The notes: a model not told the origin generated them from the sequence alone. Shown: positions 1 to 12,186, counted from the stretch's first letter. The stretch: 64,000 nt of DNA from Gymnopilus junonius (GCA_015501075.1 JADNYJ010000089.1:62001-126000); one strand, 5' to 3'. Numbers and translations are program-made.

Positions 1-1985
1 CGTTGAAAGCGAAACACCTGTGCTTGTGCTTCTCCCAGCGCACTTTGCAAGCGGGCGATCTCAGCGTCTTTCGACGCGAGGAGGGAAGCGAGTTGGGTTT
101 CGGTTTGGAGGAGCGAATGTTCCCTTGCGAGGAGTTCTTGTTCTTTAGCAGTTACAGCTGCGCGGTGGGATTTTACGGTGGATAGCCTGGGAAGAAGGGA
201 GGACGGAGGGAGGGCGTGTCAGTGTCTGGGATGTTATAGAGAGAGAGGAGAGGGAGGGAAGAAGGAAGCATGGAAAGAAAGAAGCAGGGAAGGGACACAA
301 AGAAGCAGGCAACCAAGAAAGGACGGACAGCCATGGAAAGAAAGAAAGAAAGAAAAAAAGAAGGGGGGATTGAAGTGACGAAAAACACGGACAACGTACA
401 TCTTCTCAGTCTCGTTCACCTTGAACACTAATTCCAGACGTTCATGTTGGAGGAGCTGAGCGGCCGAGGGACGCATGGCGGGCTGGAAATTTCAAACCAA
501 GGGGGGTTAGGTAGGTTGAAAATTTTAGGGATGGGGAGAGAGAATTCATGGGCGTACGTTTAGGTTTAACATCGACTTGATGACGGAATTGAGGGCTTGT
601 GAGTATCCTCGTGGTAATGGCGGTATGCGGCCGTTTCTGTGTACAGGGAGAAGTTAGCTATGGGAGGTGGGAAGCGATGATGGAAGAAAGGTAGATAGAA
701 TAGTGTCATGAAAGACCGAAAAATGTAAAAAGAAGAAAAATAAAAATAATAAAAAACAAAGAAAGGAAAGAAAGAAAGTGCAACGAAAGAAAGAAAATAA
801 AGAAAATATTAAAAATCCCTCAACGCACCGAATAAAAATACTCAGCTCCGAATGCGTCTTGGCCTCGTGAAACGGCGGTTTGAGCGCGCAGAGTTCGTAG
901 ATCAGACAGCCGAGGGACCATATGTCCGATTTGGAGTCGTATGCTTTTTCCTGCATTAGTTCGGGGGACATGTAGTACGGCGTCTGTGGGGAGGGAAGGG
1001 GGGTTAGTGATAGGGGTAGTGGCAGGGGCGAGTGATAGGGAATAGGGACGGATAAGAGACAAGCTGGGGAGGGATGGAGATAGAGGGAAGATGGGAAGAG
1101 GGAAGAGGAAGAGAGGAGGAGGACGAGATGGAAAGAGGAGAGGAACACGTACCCCGACGTAGGTATTAGCGAAACTCGCCTGCGCGAGATCTTTAGCGAG
1201 TCCAAAATCGCCTAGTTTGACGGAATTATTTTCGTCTAGGAATACTTTGAAAGGAAGGAAGCAGCATCAGTAAACCACACGGGACATCAGAGAGTCGAGA
1301 ATGCGAACCATTATCCGGCTTCACGTCCCTATGCAGAATCTGCACCCTTCTCGTCGTCGCACCACCCGCACCACCCGCACCACCACCACCCCCACCCCCA
1401 CTCCCCGACCGCACATGCCCATACCCATTCGGATGATGACAATGGCTCAACGCCATCAAAATCTGCAAGAAATAATGCCATATCGTATCCTCCGGAATGA
1501 GCCTCCCATGCTTCGCAGCTTGCTTGATGACAGCGGAGAGGTCGCCGCCGCCGCAGTATTCCATGAGGATGTACAGGATCCCGGCGGAGCGGTCGACGTG
1601 GCGGTCGTGGTACCTGACGATGTGGTCGTGGTGCAGGTCTTTGAGGATGTTTCTGTGTTGGGGGAGAAAAAATGAGGTGAACATGAGGTGCGTGGGGAGG
1701 GGAGGGAGGGGACGGACACTTCAGCTACGATCTGCTTCCTATCCCGTTCGCTCATCCTCTCAAAGTTCAGTTCCTTCCTTGCGAAGATCTAGCCGAAGCC
1801 ACAAAGCATGGAATCAGCATACAAAGGTGGTGGTATAGAGATAAAGCCGTGGCACAGTAACAACATACCAATCCATCACTCTTCCGCCTCACTTTCCTGA
1901 TGATCCCAAAAGAACCATTCCCAATGACATCGAGCGGTTCGTAGTTATCGAGGAAGGCAGAGGAAGAAGAAGAAGAGGAGGACAT
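1..1985 (-). CDS. nimA: NIMA-related serine/threonine protein kinase, 3' end outside window
   Basis: Mitotic NEK-family kinase; relatives (NIMA, Kin3, Fin1) act in mitotic entry and spindle-pole function. Eight exons join in frame: 1985-1869, 1788-1718, 1652-1309, 1244-1153, 983-829, 636-558, 482-400 and 186-1, running off the left edge. The glycine loop GNGSFG is at about residues 22-27, the ATP-binding lysine in ARKEL at 44, HRDVKPDN at 170-177 and DFG at 190-192, followed by an activation segment with TPYYMSPEL and a C-lobe with [13 protein letters not shown]. The last exon encodes a heptad-like coiled coil ([15 protein letters not shown]), expected for NIMA dimerisation. A run of serines precedes the kinase domain. 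An extra glycine-rich loop sits just before the HRD motif. ATG 1985 is chosen because only a short Ser tract separates it from the domain; an upstream in-frame ATG at 2171 would add a low-complexity tail. Family assignment is firm. Confidence 0.93.
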
Positions 1986-2581
1986 GCAAAGATGCAGAGG
2001 AGGAGAAAAGGAGGAGGGAGGTAAACACGAGGAGGACAGGTGCCGAGAAATGGAATGGAATGGAGGAATGTCGAATAGATTCGGAAGCAAATTATTATTC
2101 GCCCCGTCAGTCGGTGAATTGTTGTCAGGCACGTGATCGTGGCGCGTCGCGTCGCGTCGTGTCATTGTCACAGTAACGTTAACGTTGAACCTTTCTCTAA
2201 TACTCGCTTCCTCTCGGGACGCTCTGTCAGAACGACGGCTACAGCCTCTGGTTTAGGAAGTACGTAAAACAATGTTTTAAGACTAGGGGCGGTGGGTATT
2301 GATGCCCTTTTATTGTTCTTACTCTGAGTTATATCTTCTTTTCCTGTGGATCTAGCTCAGAGCCTTGGTCTGGTATTTATTCAACCCATGCTTTTTCTTT
2401 GCATAGGAGAATAGTTCACAATGTTATTACTTCAACTTGGTCATGCAACAGCAACACATAACACCACCCATTCTATGATTTACTCTGTCTGCTTTCCATC
2501 GGTCAGCTCCAGGTTCTCAAATCTTGCATCTCATGTCATCAACTCTGGAGTAAGTATTGTCATCTTTATCTACCACTACTA
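1986..2581. other. intergenic, upstream of the kinase gene
   Basis: This stretch holds the 5' flank of the kinase gene. It includes a short purine/pyrimidine-biased segment near 1960-2060 and a CGTCGCGTCGCGTCG run near 2141-2160. I see no convincing coding exon. The short open frames here lack splice signals and recognisable motifs. Confidence 0.5.
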
Positions 2582-3351
2582 TCACGTGCTACGGGTTGGA
2601 TAATTGTAATAGAGATGGAAAATCGTGGATTGCATCACATCCACTCAATATTTTGCGACATTTTTTGCATATTTAAGTAGCTATAGATCTCACGAGTACG
2701 AATATGCAAAAATCGCGAGGAAATTTGGACTGAATATAATATAAAACGAGGAACTTCTGGCTGAATTCCCTTTACACAATAAGTAATGTTTCCTCGCTGC
2801 TGTAAGCATTTCTTATGCCTTGCTCACCAAATTTGGTCTACAGATGCTATGCCATCTGGAATACTCGCCTAACTTATTTTTCTGCGCAATAACCTTCCAG
2901 ATCTTTTGTACGACCTCAATGCAGGGAGTTGGAAGAGCTAAGTCACGATCCGTCACACCAATTTGGAGTTAAGACTGAGTCTGAATCTAATTGCGTTTGT
3001 CACGCCTGCAAGATGTTCTGTGAATTGCAGACGAGGGACCACGCAGGCAGTGACAGAAATCAAGGAGAAGACTAGCAGGGCATACTAAATTTCAAATATG
3101 TAAAAATGTTGAGCATTTATGGGTTGGAAGGTAATGTTTTTCACGAATATAGGACGAGGTAACTCCAATCTTTCCACTGATGTCTCATTAGCTTGAGATC
3201 AACTTCACATTTCCATAACATTTTTGCATATTCATAATTTTGAGATCTATAGCTACTCATATGTGCAAAAATCTTCGCAAAATATTGAGTGGATGTGATG
3301 CAATCCACGATTTTCCATCTCTATTACAATTATCCAACCCGTAGCACGTGA
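2582..3351. mobile_element. non-autonomous inverted-repeat transposon (MITE-like, TA target)
   Basis: The ends are long inverted repeats. The first 77 bases (2582-2658, starting TCACGTGCTACGGG) match the reverse complement of the right end (to 3351) without a mismatch, and weaker matching continues to about 2714 and from about 3217. The element is flanked by TA on both sides (2580-2581 and 3352-3353), as expected for a Tc1/mariner-type insertion. The 500-base interior has no transposase-like frame. Both tips carry the palindrome CACGTG. The superfamily is inferred from the TA flank only. Confidence 0.8.
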
Positions 3352-3873
3352 TAGTACATATGGACATCTATGTTGAAACTAAAATGGTGAAACATCCCAT
3401 CATATTTTTGCCATATCCGGTTCTCATTTTAGCTCCCATTCCCATTCTTTTGAAAAATGAAATCAAAAACAGATCAAAAATGAACCGAAATACACTACTG
3501 TGAGCTACCCTGTTGTCAACCACAGTGATGTCCATGCCTTCCAAGATTGCAAGGGAAATGCGGGGTAAGTCCAGCATAAATTTAGTGTTCTCTCTCAAAG
3601 AGAGGAATACAGTAAGATACTTAAGACGAAGGGCACTCTTTTTTATAATAGATTTAAGACAGCATGGTAAAGCCAGTAAATGCACATGGAATCCATTACC
3701 AGTGGGAATTACATAACAATTTTACAATTCTACTATGAGACCATGCAGAGAAAGGGAAAACTAAACTGCAGTTTCTGAGGCTGAAATCCAGTTGTTAATC
3801 CATTCTGTATGCTCTCGCTGCTCCTTTTCATGTCTCTTCACGCGTTTCCGACATCATCAGAAGCCAAGAACCA
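3352..3873. other. intergenic, nothing recognised
   Basis: I see only short open frames without recognisable motifs between the inverted-repeat element and the HNH pseudogene. Confidence 0.5.
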
Positions 3874-5098
3874 TCACATCAATGTACTCATCAGGATTCC
3901 TATCCTGCTCTCATCGTCATCATCATCATACTGCTCCAGTTGATATTTGGTGCCTGCAGGAGGCGTGGGCGATTTAGACTTTTCTATTATCGGATTCTTG
4001 GTATGAAAGTTTGCTGGCATACAATGGGTACAGCTGGAGGTCGAGGAAAGGGGTATAATTAAGTGTTTCATTGCCTTTCAAATAGTACTTGAGGAGGACT
4101 GCTGCATTGAAATAATCCAGAAGAAGACCAGAAGGAAGATCATTGGCACTCGGTTCCGTGAACATAGCATCAGAAAGTGATTCAATGTGTAGACTCTTCG
4201 ACCAGGACTATCAACCACCAACATCATTGTAAAGCGACAATCAAGAGGGGCCATGCTACCAGGATAAATACCATGACTGGGCGCAGCCAGTGGAATATCC
4301 TCACGACAAGGTAACAGTTAGGTGTCTGGGAATAATAAGGGCATGATCCGATGATAGAGATCATGGAACTGCAGTACCTTGAATATAAAAACATTCCTCT
4401 TCGATATGCTAAGGTGAATATTGCGCGAATCTAGAAACCCATTCCTTGGATCATCGACTCTATCAAAACCGGACATATTGTCATTATCATAAGGAGTTCG
4501 ATTTTCAATGATTAAATTGAGTCACTGGAAATAATGAGAATCTGGGGGTACGCATCAAAGAAAAATCGAATAGTTACATCAGCACCTTTGCTATGTGCAA
4601 TGATGTGTTGACCATGGCAATAATCTGGAAACGTCCCAGAAAATATCCCAGACCCATCTCTTTCAATTAAACGCGTCTGAAAAGCCGTATCATGACCTTC
4701 CGAAGTTGATGAAACATTGCTGCCCAATTCACGCACGGCCTCTGGGTCAACAAGTGACGAAGTGAATGATGATTCTGTGACAGTGTTAATAAAGGAAAAT
4801 AGTGGAGAATAAGTTACAACTCGCCATCGCCTTCAACGTGATAGAGGTAAGTCCTACCAGCTTCAATTTTAGTACTGATCGCACCACCTTCTTCTCCCTC
4901 GAGAGCAACCACCTTATCATCATTATCATGCAACGTCCCTTTCAAACTGAGAACGATGAAGCAGAAGTAATGGAGTAACCTCGAAGGACTGAAGCTTAGG
5001 TGCCGGATCTCAGCGAAAGGGATGTCAAGGAATACATCGCCACCGACTTTTGGATTGAGGACAACGTGGATGTTCTGTGGGTTAGGCGGAGGGCGCAT
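3874..5098 (-). pseudogene. decayed fungal HNH nuclease-domain protein
   Basis: Translating the minus strand piecewise gives a protein of a large mushroom family. Its order is an N-terminal domain with a FLDIPFAEIRHLSFSPSRLL stretch (from ATG 5098), then the HNH core: SGTFPDYCHGQHIIAHSKG, a FFDAYPQILIISSDS piece, DDPRNGFLDSRNIHLSISKR, EDIPLAAPSHGIYPGSMAPL, and a C-terminal part ending in an acidic run before SRIGILMST. The pieces lie in order but in different frames. There is a one-base loss after GEL near 4815, a second near 4290 before EDIP, and a shift in an A-run near 3980. At least one intron is likely (GTACTG..CCCAG, about 4390-4320). The HNH_2 (PF13391) assignment is from memory of the family; domain order and residues are seen directly. 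Three breaks make function unlikely unless they are assembly errors. Confidence 0.72.
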
Positions 5099-5671
5099 CG
5101 TGGTATTTGGTCTAGGAGCTTAACGCCTGATGCACAAGGTTACGGTAAGTCTCTGCTTTGTCATCGACTTCTGAGTCAACTCATTCCATGCCGCCATCGA
5201 AAAATGGCTTTTATTACGGGACCAGAACGGGCAGATAATGAGCATTCGAAAGTAGCACCTCAATCTCAAGGCCAGATCTTTAATCGCTGTTGCCTATTCG
5301 TCTACAACGATCGAATTTTGTATTTTTATTTGCAAACAGATACCTGATCTTTTGCAGCGTACTGTACCAAGGGTTCATGGAAACGAAACGCTTATAGGTG
5401 ATGCTATTGAGTTGGAAGGTCTTCCTATCGCTCGGAATGAGTTGAACGTGGATATGGTGCCGATTGCGATTGGGTCAAATAATCAAATGGATCATGATCA
5501 TCAGAAGAAATACACCCCCCTCTCTTTTAGTACTTATACTTTCAGGCCCCTTGCAGGCTGCTTTCACTTCCAACAATGAGTCTTATTTGTACCTTATACT
5601 TTTGAGTCGACGAAAACATGATGAGCATCTTACCTTTCGTCACTTTCATGCTGGAGCGGTCTCAGAGCAAA
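5099..5671. other. intergenic, nothing recognised
   Basis: Only short frames with no motif. This is the 5' flank of the HNH pseudogene on the minus strand. Confidence 0.45.
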
Positions 5672-5755
5672 TGCAAAGTGCAGGATTCGAACCGACAAAC
5701 ATGTCAAAAAGGACGAGACTTACAACCTTTACCACTGACCCACATGACTTTATAT
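5672..5755 (-). other. decayed tRNA-like sequence with pol III A/B boxes
   Basis: On the minus strand a perfect B box, GGTTCGAATCC (5693-5683), follows an A-box-like GGGTCAGTGGTAAAG (about 5741-5726) at tRNA spacing. The T stem (GTCGG against CCTGC) and the acceptor stem do not pair properly, so this is not a working tRNA. It may be a tRNA pseudogene or the head of a SINE. No poly-A or T-run tail was identified. Confidence 0.35.
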
Positions 5756-5877
5756 CAGTGGTACAAATATAGAGTACACATGACTACACTACATCCTCGG
5801 GATCTACGCAAATCAGAGAGATAAAAAATGTTGCTCTCATACTGTCACCACCCGTTCTGCGGCGCCCTTCCAGGCCC

Positions 5878-6985
5878 ATGGTCAGCATCTCACATCATGC
5901 TGCCGAGCTCTCTGATGAAGTCATTGAGAGCTCTCAAGAATCCGAAAGAAAGGTAAGTTCCCTGCGATCACTGCGCGATGCAGGCTGACAACAATACAGT
6001 TAATGATTCCGACGACACCACTGCGCTCTGTCAAGTCCCGGTACACAGCAACCTGGGTCATCAGTGGCGCGCCGCCATCACCTTACAAACAGCTTGACCT
6101 GTCCGTGTCTGTGCACGGACTTCAACTTGGTGTCAAAAAAAATCATCTCGACGAGTCTTCTGATTCCGAGGTACGTCTGATCTCAAAGCCTTTTTTACAC
6201 ATTGCTCATCCATGATTCATACAGACCGAGACAGACTGGGGCCCACTATCAGAACCTGGTGCTCGAGCGCAATGGTGGCTCAAGATTATCGAACGTAACA
6301 CTGCTCACACTGCAGTGCCGACAGCAAGAACGAATCAGATTGAAGGAAGGGATGAGGGGGAGCGAACAGTCAAAGCAGAGGTACGTATAAGTGTGCATTC
6401 CCTGCTCACGTCGTTGCTAGAACATTTTTTGCTATCCACTCATCGCATGTGGATTGGGTTATCATCTCGGCCGCACATCGTCCATCCCTGCCTCAATCAA
6501 ATCCACGAAGAGGCCAACCGGCGCTCTTATCATGGCGATACAAGCTGTAAGCCATGCTTTCTGAGTCATTATTCATACCTTTTCTAACATGAACTCCACA
6601 GGCCTATAGGGCCGTTGCTCGCTGGAGCTCCGGATTGTACGTTCAGCCTCCGCGGCCATACAGCGATTTTTCTGGTGACAACTGGGGTGACAGCGAGAAG
6701 CGTACGCCAAACGTAGGAAGTCTCACTCTTCCTCCATACACCATTCAAGGCAAGACACCCACAAAGGATATCGAACGCGTCGTCAATAAGCTGAGTGACA
6801 AATGGTGGGAGGATATACTCTCCGCTGCAGGTGAGATGGCTGTTGTGAGAGGGAAGAAGAAGGGATGGTCGTCGGAGGATGGAGCTGCTGATCTTGATGC
6901 TGATGCCAAGGCTGAGGAAGAGGAGACGGACTTCGAGATCGAGGACGATGCTGATAGTGCCATGGACACCACCGAGGGTAACTAA
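5878..6985 (+). CDS. hypothetical protein, five exons, 303 aa
   Basis: Exons 5878-5952, 6000-6170, 6225-6380, 6421-6546 and 6602-6985 join with all introns in phase 0 and no internal stop, giving 303 aa. Donors are GTAAGT, GTACGT, GTACGT and GTAAGC. The N-terminus is Ser/Glu-rich (SDEVIESSQESE). The middle carries TGALIMAIQAAYRAVARWSS followed by FSGDNWGDS. The C-terminus is basic (GKKKGW) and then strongly acidic (EEEETDFEIEDDAD). There is no signal peptide or membrane segment. The ALIMAIQA..RAV..FS..NWGD pattern recalls mushroom proteins of the DUF6698 type often found near transposons; this is a weak recollection. The start is the first in-frame ATG that keeps the reading frame; the ATG at 5828 is in another frame. 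Confidence 0.6.
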
Positions 6986-9900
6986 AGCATAGTAAGATGT
7001 CCTGTCCTCATTGTTACAGTCGAAACGCTTCTTTTTGCTCAATTCTCACCACTTTCACGAAGCTGAAATAAATATATTTTTCATGTTCTTTCTCATCCCT
7101 TTTTACCTTTCACAATTGAAATTCCCTTTCAAAAGCAATCGGGACCGTCTTTTTGAAAGTGCCCTGTGGTTTCACACTTCCACACTTGTGAAAGTGTCAA
7201 AAGTGTTGAAAGGTACGGGTGTATTTCTTCTGATGATAGAAAGAAAGTACGTCTCTCTACCACTGGATGTACACTTTATCCCTGGCATTCTTTAACGGTA
7301 TCTGGCCCATGAATTTCCATTGAAATTCTAAACACGAAAAAGTATAATCCATCCTATCAAGCCCGTCGACAATGGGAAGGTGGGGACCACAAACAATATG
7401 AGTATTTCGGTTTCTTGTAGAGCTTCGTGCAGTGCAGTGCCTTTTCCACTAGGAAGAACAAAATGTTGTGATGTGAGCGGCGAAATTAGTTGCTCGTGCA
7501 CGAGGTGATGTGAACAATTTGGCTGGAACATAGGACATAGGGATGTCCACTTTTCAGAGGTAGAAAATATTAAAATGCCAAGAATGTTCCAAGCGGCATG
7601 CAATCGTACCTCTCCATTTTATCATGCGAAATGAAGCTCTTTCCCATTGCCATTATTAGCAAACCCATTTTTTCCAATCCAATTCACCAGTTATGTGAGA
7701 TGCAGTCTGCAATGTGTTGCCATGAGGTGATGTGTGTGATGAGTGAAGACAATGCTAGTACTTTCAGTAAACCAGATACAGAAGGAAATTTAATATCCAG
7801 AGCACCTCCGATAAACTGAAGAGATTTAGATTATTAAATGGTAGGTCTTTTGATAACAAAATATCATTCAATCGAGATGTTCAATGGGGTGAACAACATA
7901 TCATAAAGGTGACGATTAAGGACGTATCTGCAAGTAGGGTTTAGAGCGCCCATGATCCGGAAGAAAGGGCAAAAGAATGCGACGCGTAGAACAAGCTGGG
8001 CTGAGGGACACTCGGGAGATGGCGGTCAAGCGCTATCCTTACCGCAGCGGAGAGAGTTGGGAGTAAGTACTCTCAGGGAACGGTTTGACAAGTAAAACGT
8101 AGGGATAACGAACTTCAGATGGCTTGTCATGGGGAGCAGAAAAAAGAGACCATAGGACATATCTAATTTTTTGGGGCGGTGAGCTCGTTATCGCCTACTT
8201 GAATACGTAGAGTGGTTTTCTAAATATGTCATGGAAAGTTCTGGGGACCAAGCGGCAAGGAAAAATTTTATTTCACGTACGAACCTATGATCAAAAAGAA
8301 GACACGTGTAAGTCGCTTTAGATCCAGAAGAATCAGTCCGATACCGTCTTACCGGGTCGTCAGCATTTTAGGTTGAGGTTCAAGAACTTTGCCGAAACCT
8401 TGGTACAGACCCACAGTTGACGAGATGGGGGTATATCTACCGATGTTCAAGTTTCAGAAAATGAGAAGTGGCCGTCGGAAAGGCTGTCTGACACATTGCA
8501 ATAGCCATATACCATGCAGGGCCCGACCAGGGTTTTTCTTCACCTGTCTAGTACTATTCAGGTCATGGAGTGCTTATTGGATGTTTTCGGCTGAAGCGAT
8601 CCAAGAAATTGAGGATCGGTATCTGATGCGCCCAGTTAAGTCTAGGGCATCCTTTTTACGAAGAAACTGAATACGTACGTTATTTTGGAGGTAGCCAACT
8701 GAGTTACGTCCACAATTTATAGAAACGACCTTCGGAGATTAGACCTTAATAACTATCAACAAGAGCGAGTGAATATTCCCTCACCTCAGCCTGAACCAGG
8801 AGAGTAGAAGATAGGCTTGCTGAACGCCTGCGTATTCAGTGAAGCTGCATAATCTTATATCTGTCGCGTACGAGCTACTTGTGAAGTCCTGGAAAAACGG
8901 TGATGTGTATACGTTCATAAATGTGGCAGGAGGTAAGCGTGTAAACCACATACCTCAAGCCATCTCTACGAAACGCTCGAGTCGGAGGTTTGTACTTCGT
9001 GGTTTGGATTCTTTCCTGCAAATGAGAAGTATGGATCATCAGTGTCAGGTAAGACGTTAAAATGGACAATGTCAAGGTTATGTACCTCCTCTATTTCTAT
9101 CGGACATCGTCGAACATGAGGTCGCTGAGGACGATGTCAATTATGATGGCGGAAGGGATTGAGTTTCACTGTTTGCACGTAATTGTTCAAGCTGACGGTC
9201 CAGACTGAAGCCACACACGTGCAGTTTATTACGTCATACCCACCCCGAGTGACGCGCATCATCTGCATGCCTTAAATTTCTCTTTTTCCTCTTTCACGCG
9301 TTCAATGACCCTGTGACTCCTACTTTATTCTCTCTGTGTCGTTCCTTTCCACGAAATGCATATCCTTTTATCCCAGTACTTCGTCCAGCCGTTGTGCAGC
9401 CCGGTTCGGGCCAGATTCGCCAGTGGTAGCGCAATTATCCGGTCAAGCAACCGGAATCCAGGGTCGGCTGCAATGGTTGCCAGCAGGGCAGGTCTTCCAA
9501 AGGTCTTCGGCCTCCGGCGATTACAAGATAAAGATCTTCCAATGTCGCTCTGCAGCGGTAAGATTTGAGTACTTGGGCACCTAGTATTCGATGTCTGCTA
9601 GAATATAGGGGAGCTCAAAGTTGAGCCATCAGCGACGCTTATCCGCATATCCGCGGTTGCAGGTTGTAACGCCGTGACTCTATTTTTAGCACACATGGCT
9701 CGGGCATTCCCTTCCGCGCGATATTATCGTAGATAATCTTTCTTTTTCCTGTCCTTTAACTCTTCTCTGCCTTCCATTATCAGTGTGAATCCCGGTGGCT
9801 GACGCCAATTTGACGCAGTACATACTTGCGAGCGGTCGGCCGATGCTGGGAACGGTGCCTAATTTTTTTTCCCCTTCTCAAGCTGTCCTCACATAATAAT

Positions 9901-10097
9901 CTATATTTACCCTTAGTTTTCTCTCATAAATCTTGGCTTCTTCCCTCCCGGTCGATCGATATGTAACGCCAATTGGTTCCTCTGCGTCGCCTTTCGCCTT
10001 TTCCCATTATATATGCAAATTATCTGACCCTGCGTGTCACTATTATCACTCCTATCCTCCTCTTCGCCACCCCCGATTCCTTCCATTGAACTGGCCG
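6986..10097. other. long stretch without a recognised gene
   Basis: Scattered open frames of 60-95 codons occur on both strands but none has a recognisable domain or a consistent exon chain. The most protein-like piece is at 9336-9584 (plus), with a QATGIQGRLQWLPAGQVF segment. I could not extend it. The stretch is probably old decayed repeat or intergenic DNA. Confidence 0.4.
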
Positions 10098-11471
10098 ATG
10101 CGCAGTCTCACACCAGGCGAAGATAGCATGTTGGAAAGTCTTCGGATTCGTAAATGGTCCACAGGTGAGTCTGCTCGAGCTTATGCTATTATATACGTTC
10201 ATCTGAGGCGTTTTCACAGTCGCCACTTTGGCTTTCTTGCTATACGAACATACTATCACATTCAGGGAGGAAGTGAGCCATATCTGGCGGCGCGTTATGG
10301 CTTCCTTTCACACCGATACTATTCTCATGTCCTCTACAGACGGCCTGTTACCGCCGTTCGGGCTACTTTCATGTTCTCTCGCTACTTTACCCTGATCGTC
10401 CAAACGTACGTGCACCGCCTTCATGTTGAACAGACCTGGCCCCTCTTAACCTTTTGGGAACGCTAGCGTCAACGTGTACCTCGTCTTGGGCCCGTTTTCC
10501 GCGACAACTATCGCGGAGAGCACTTGCAAGAAATGGTTCTTATTTCAAATAACGGCAGCCTGCGCTCTCATGACAGCTCTCGATCTGATTTTAATGCTCA
10601 TGAGTACGTCTTTTCTTCATTTAATAATACGAGAGCCTAATCTGACTGACATCATTTAGTATATGCCTTGTACCGCAAAAATAAAAGAATTGGCATTCTC
10701 TTGACCACCTTATTCTTCGCTCAAATCATCGTTGAGTCCGCTCTTTCTCCAAAAGCAGTTCTGGACGTCAGCTACGATCCAATCTGCGACACGACTGAGA
10801 CCCATAGCGTCACTATTTACTTCTGGTGTGTATTCCGTTATTCTTTCGACAATACCGATTATCAGCTAATATTATTTCAGCATGTCTGTTTGGATAACAC
10901 ATATTTCGCTGGCGGCGTTGACGGGATTTAAGAAAGATTTACTGGCGTTGGGAGCTCCGGTGGTGAAACGCGTCATTCGTGATGGGACGTGGATTTTGGT
11001 GGTAGTTTGTTGTGGGTATCTTTAGTTCCGTTTTACTCCTCCGGTAATCGTCTTACAGTTTGCCTTAGCCCTCTTCGCAACTATCGTCCCGTACTCTTTT
11101 GCCCACCAAGTGTCGCAAGGACATGTGGTTTTCGGGTGTGCAACCCTTGTAGCTCTAACGTGATCATTAGCTCATTCCTGCTTTGTTGTTGACTATGCAG
11201 GTGGCCAACTGCAATATTGTCGATAGCAGTGAGTATCCTTCATGAAGTATCTTCAACCGCGAATATTCTTACTAATGTTCCTCTTGTGTAGTGCTGCAGG
11301 ATAATTATTAACATGCGAACGCTAGATTATACCGAGGGAGATGACCAAAGTGGTATAGACCTCGACATACGGGATAGTTTACAAATTCTATCACAGGAAA
11401 TCGAGCAGTGCGAGGATATGGAGGCTGCAGGTGAAGTGTATCATACAGAAGTTTCAAGTCGGTCATCTTAA
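10098..11471 (+). CDS. DUF6533-family multi-pass membrane protein, copy 1
   Basis: Nine exons: 10098-10164, 10220-10289, 10340-10405, 10467-10603, 10660-10825, 10881-11004, 11059-11135, 11201-11228 and 11292-11471. They sum to 915 bases, or 304 aa. The N-terminal signature LLYEHTITFREEVSHIW matches DUF6533, a mushroom-expanded family of unknown function. Hydrophobic segments fall near residues 20-35, 55-75, 91-113, 124-142, 167-190, 208-227 and 234-254, followed by CCRIIINMR and a polar acidic tail. Seven segments suggest a receptor-like topology, which is my inference. Intron 2 (10290-10339) begins with GC rather than GT. Exon 2 is 70 bases long in both tandem copies, which supports the GC donor. 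The neighbour at 12187 is a tandem duplicate. Start 10098 is the nearest in-frame ATG; 10128 is an alternative. Confidence 0.82.
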
Positions 11472-12186
11472 ATAGAGTAATCATTCGCAATGCACAGTCC
11501 AAGGAACGGAGAAACACTCACACTCACTGTTTATCATGTCTTTCCAGGAACATCGCATATGTCAATATCACCCTTGTCGACGTCGAATTCGTGATTATAA
11601 CTCCGAGTCTGTTGGGCTACGGCGACAGGCAGGTCAAGGCACAAGTTACTGGACATTTTCCTTCTCCAGCCTGTGTTCACGTCGGTATCTAGATCTCATG
11701 ACCTTAGCTAGGTCCGCTCAGCGCGCTCTGCGACCATATATGGGATCCACTGTAAGGGTTGCTACCCACCGACAGAACTCTAAAATAAATTTTACTGCCG
11801 ACTTACTACATTCTTTACGCTTCGCTCGAGTTCCGTACCCTTCAGTTCTTACATATAGTGCGAAAAAATTCGGATTTTCATGCATTCCGGACTCAGCGGT
11901 AGTAACTAGGCCACGTTTCGTGACGGCGACTATAGCTAGAAGCGTAAATTGAACACCATCACAAACGCTAATCCATTTTTACCTGGGGTGGGTGTTGACG
12001 GGATCTGCCGTGCCTAGTCGAAGTTCGAACATTCTAATAAATAACCGACGACACGGCGCGTATCAGAATCTTCCCAGCACCCATTACGCCGTTATAAAGT
12101 GATGGGGCCCTTGGGAGTGTTGTCTTGGCTTTTTCCTTCCTCTCTTCTGTCTCGACCACTCCGAGCTCTTGCGATTCAAGCTGCGG
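11472..12186. other. spacer between the tandem DUF6533 genes
   Basis: No confident gene. A possible exon remnant follows an acceptor-like CTTTCCAG at about 11540-11547 and reads NIAYVNITLVDVEF and then ITPSLLGYGDRQVK on the plus strand. I do not recognise it and found no partner exon. Confidence 0.4.

Noticed and set aside
700..800. Purine-rich AAAGAAAGAAAG stretch as a regulatory or satellite feature
   Set aside because: It lies inside an intron of the kinase gene, where the minus strand is a pyrimidine tract before the acceptor; it needs no separate explanation.
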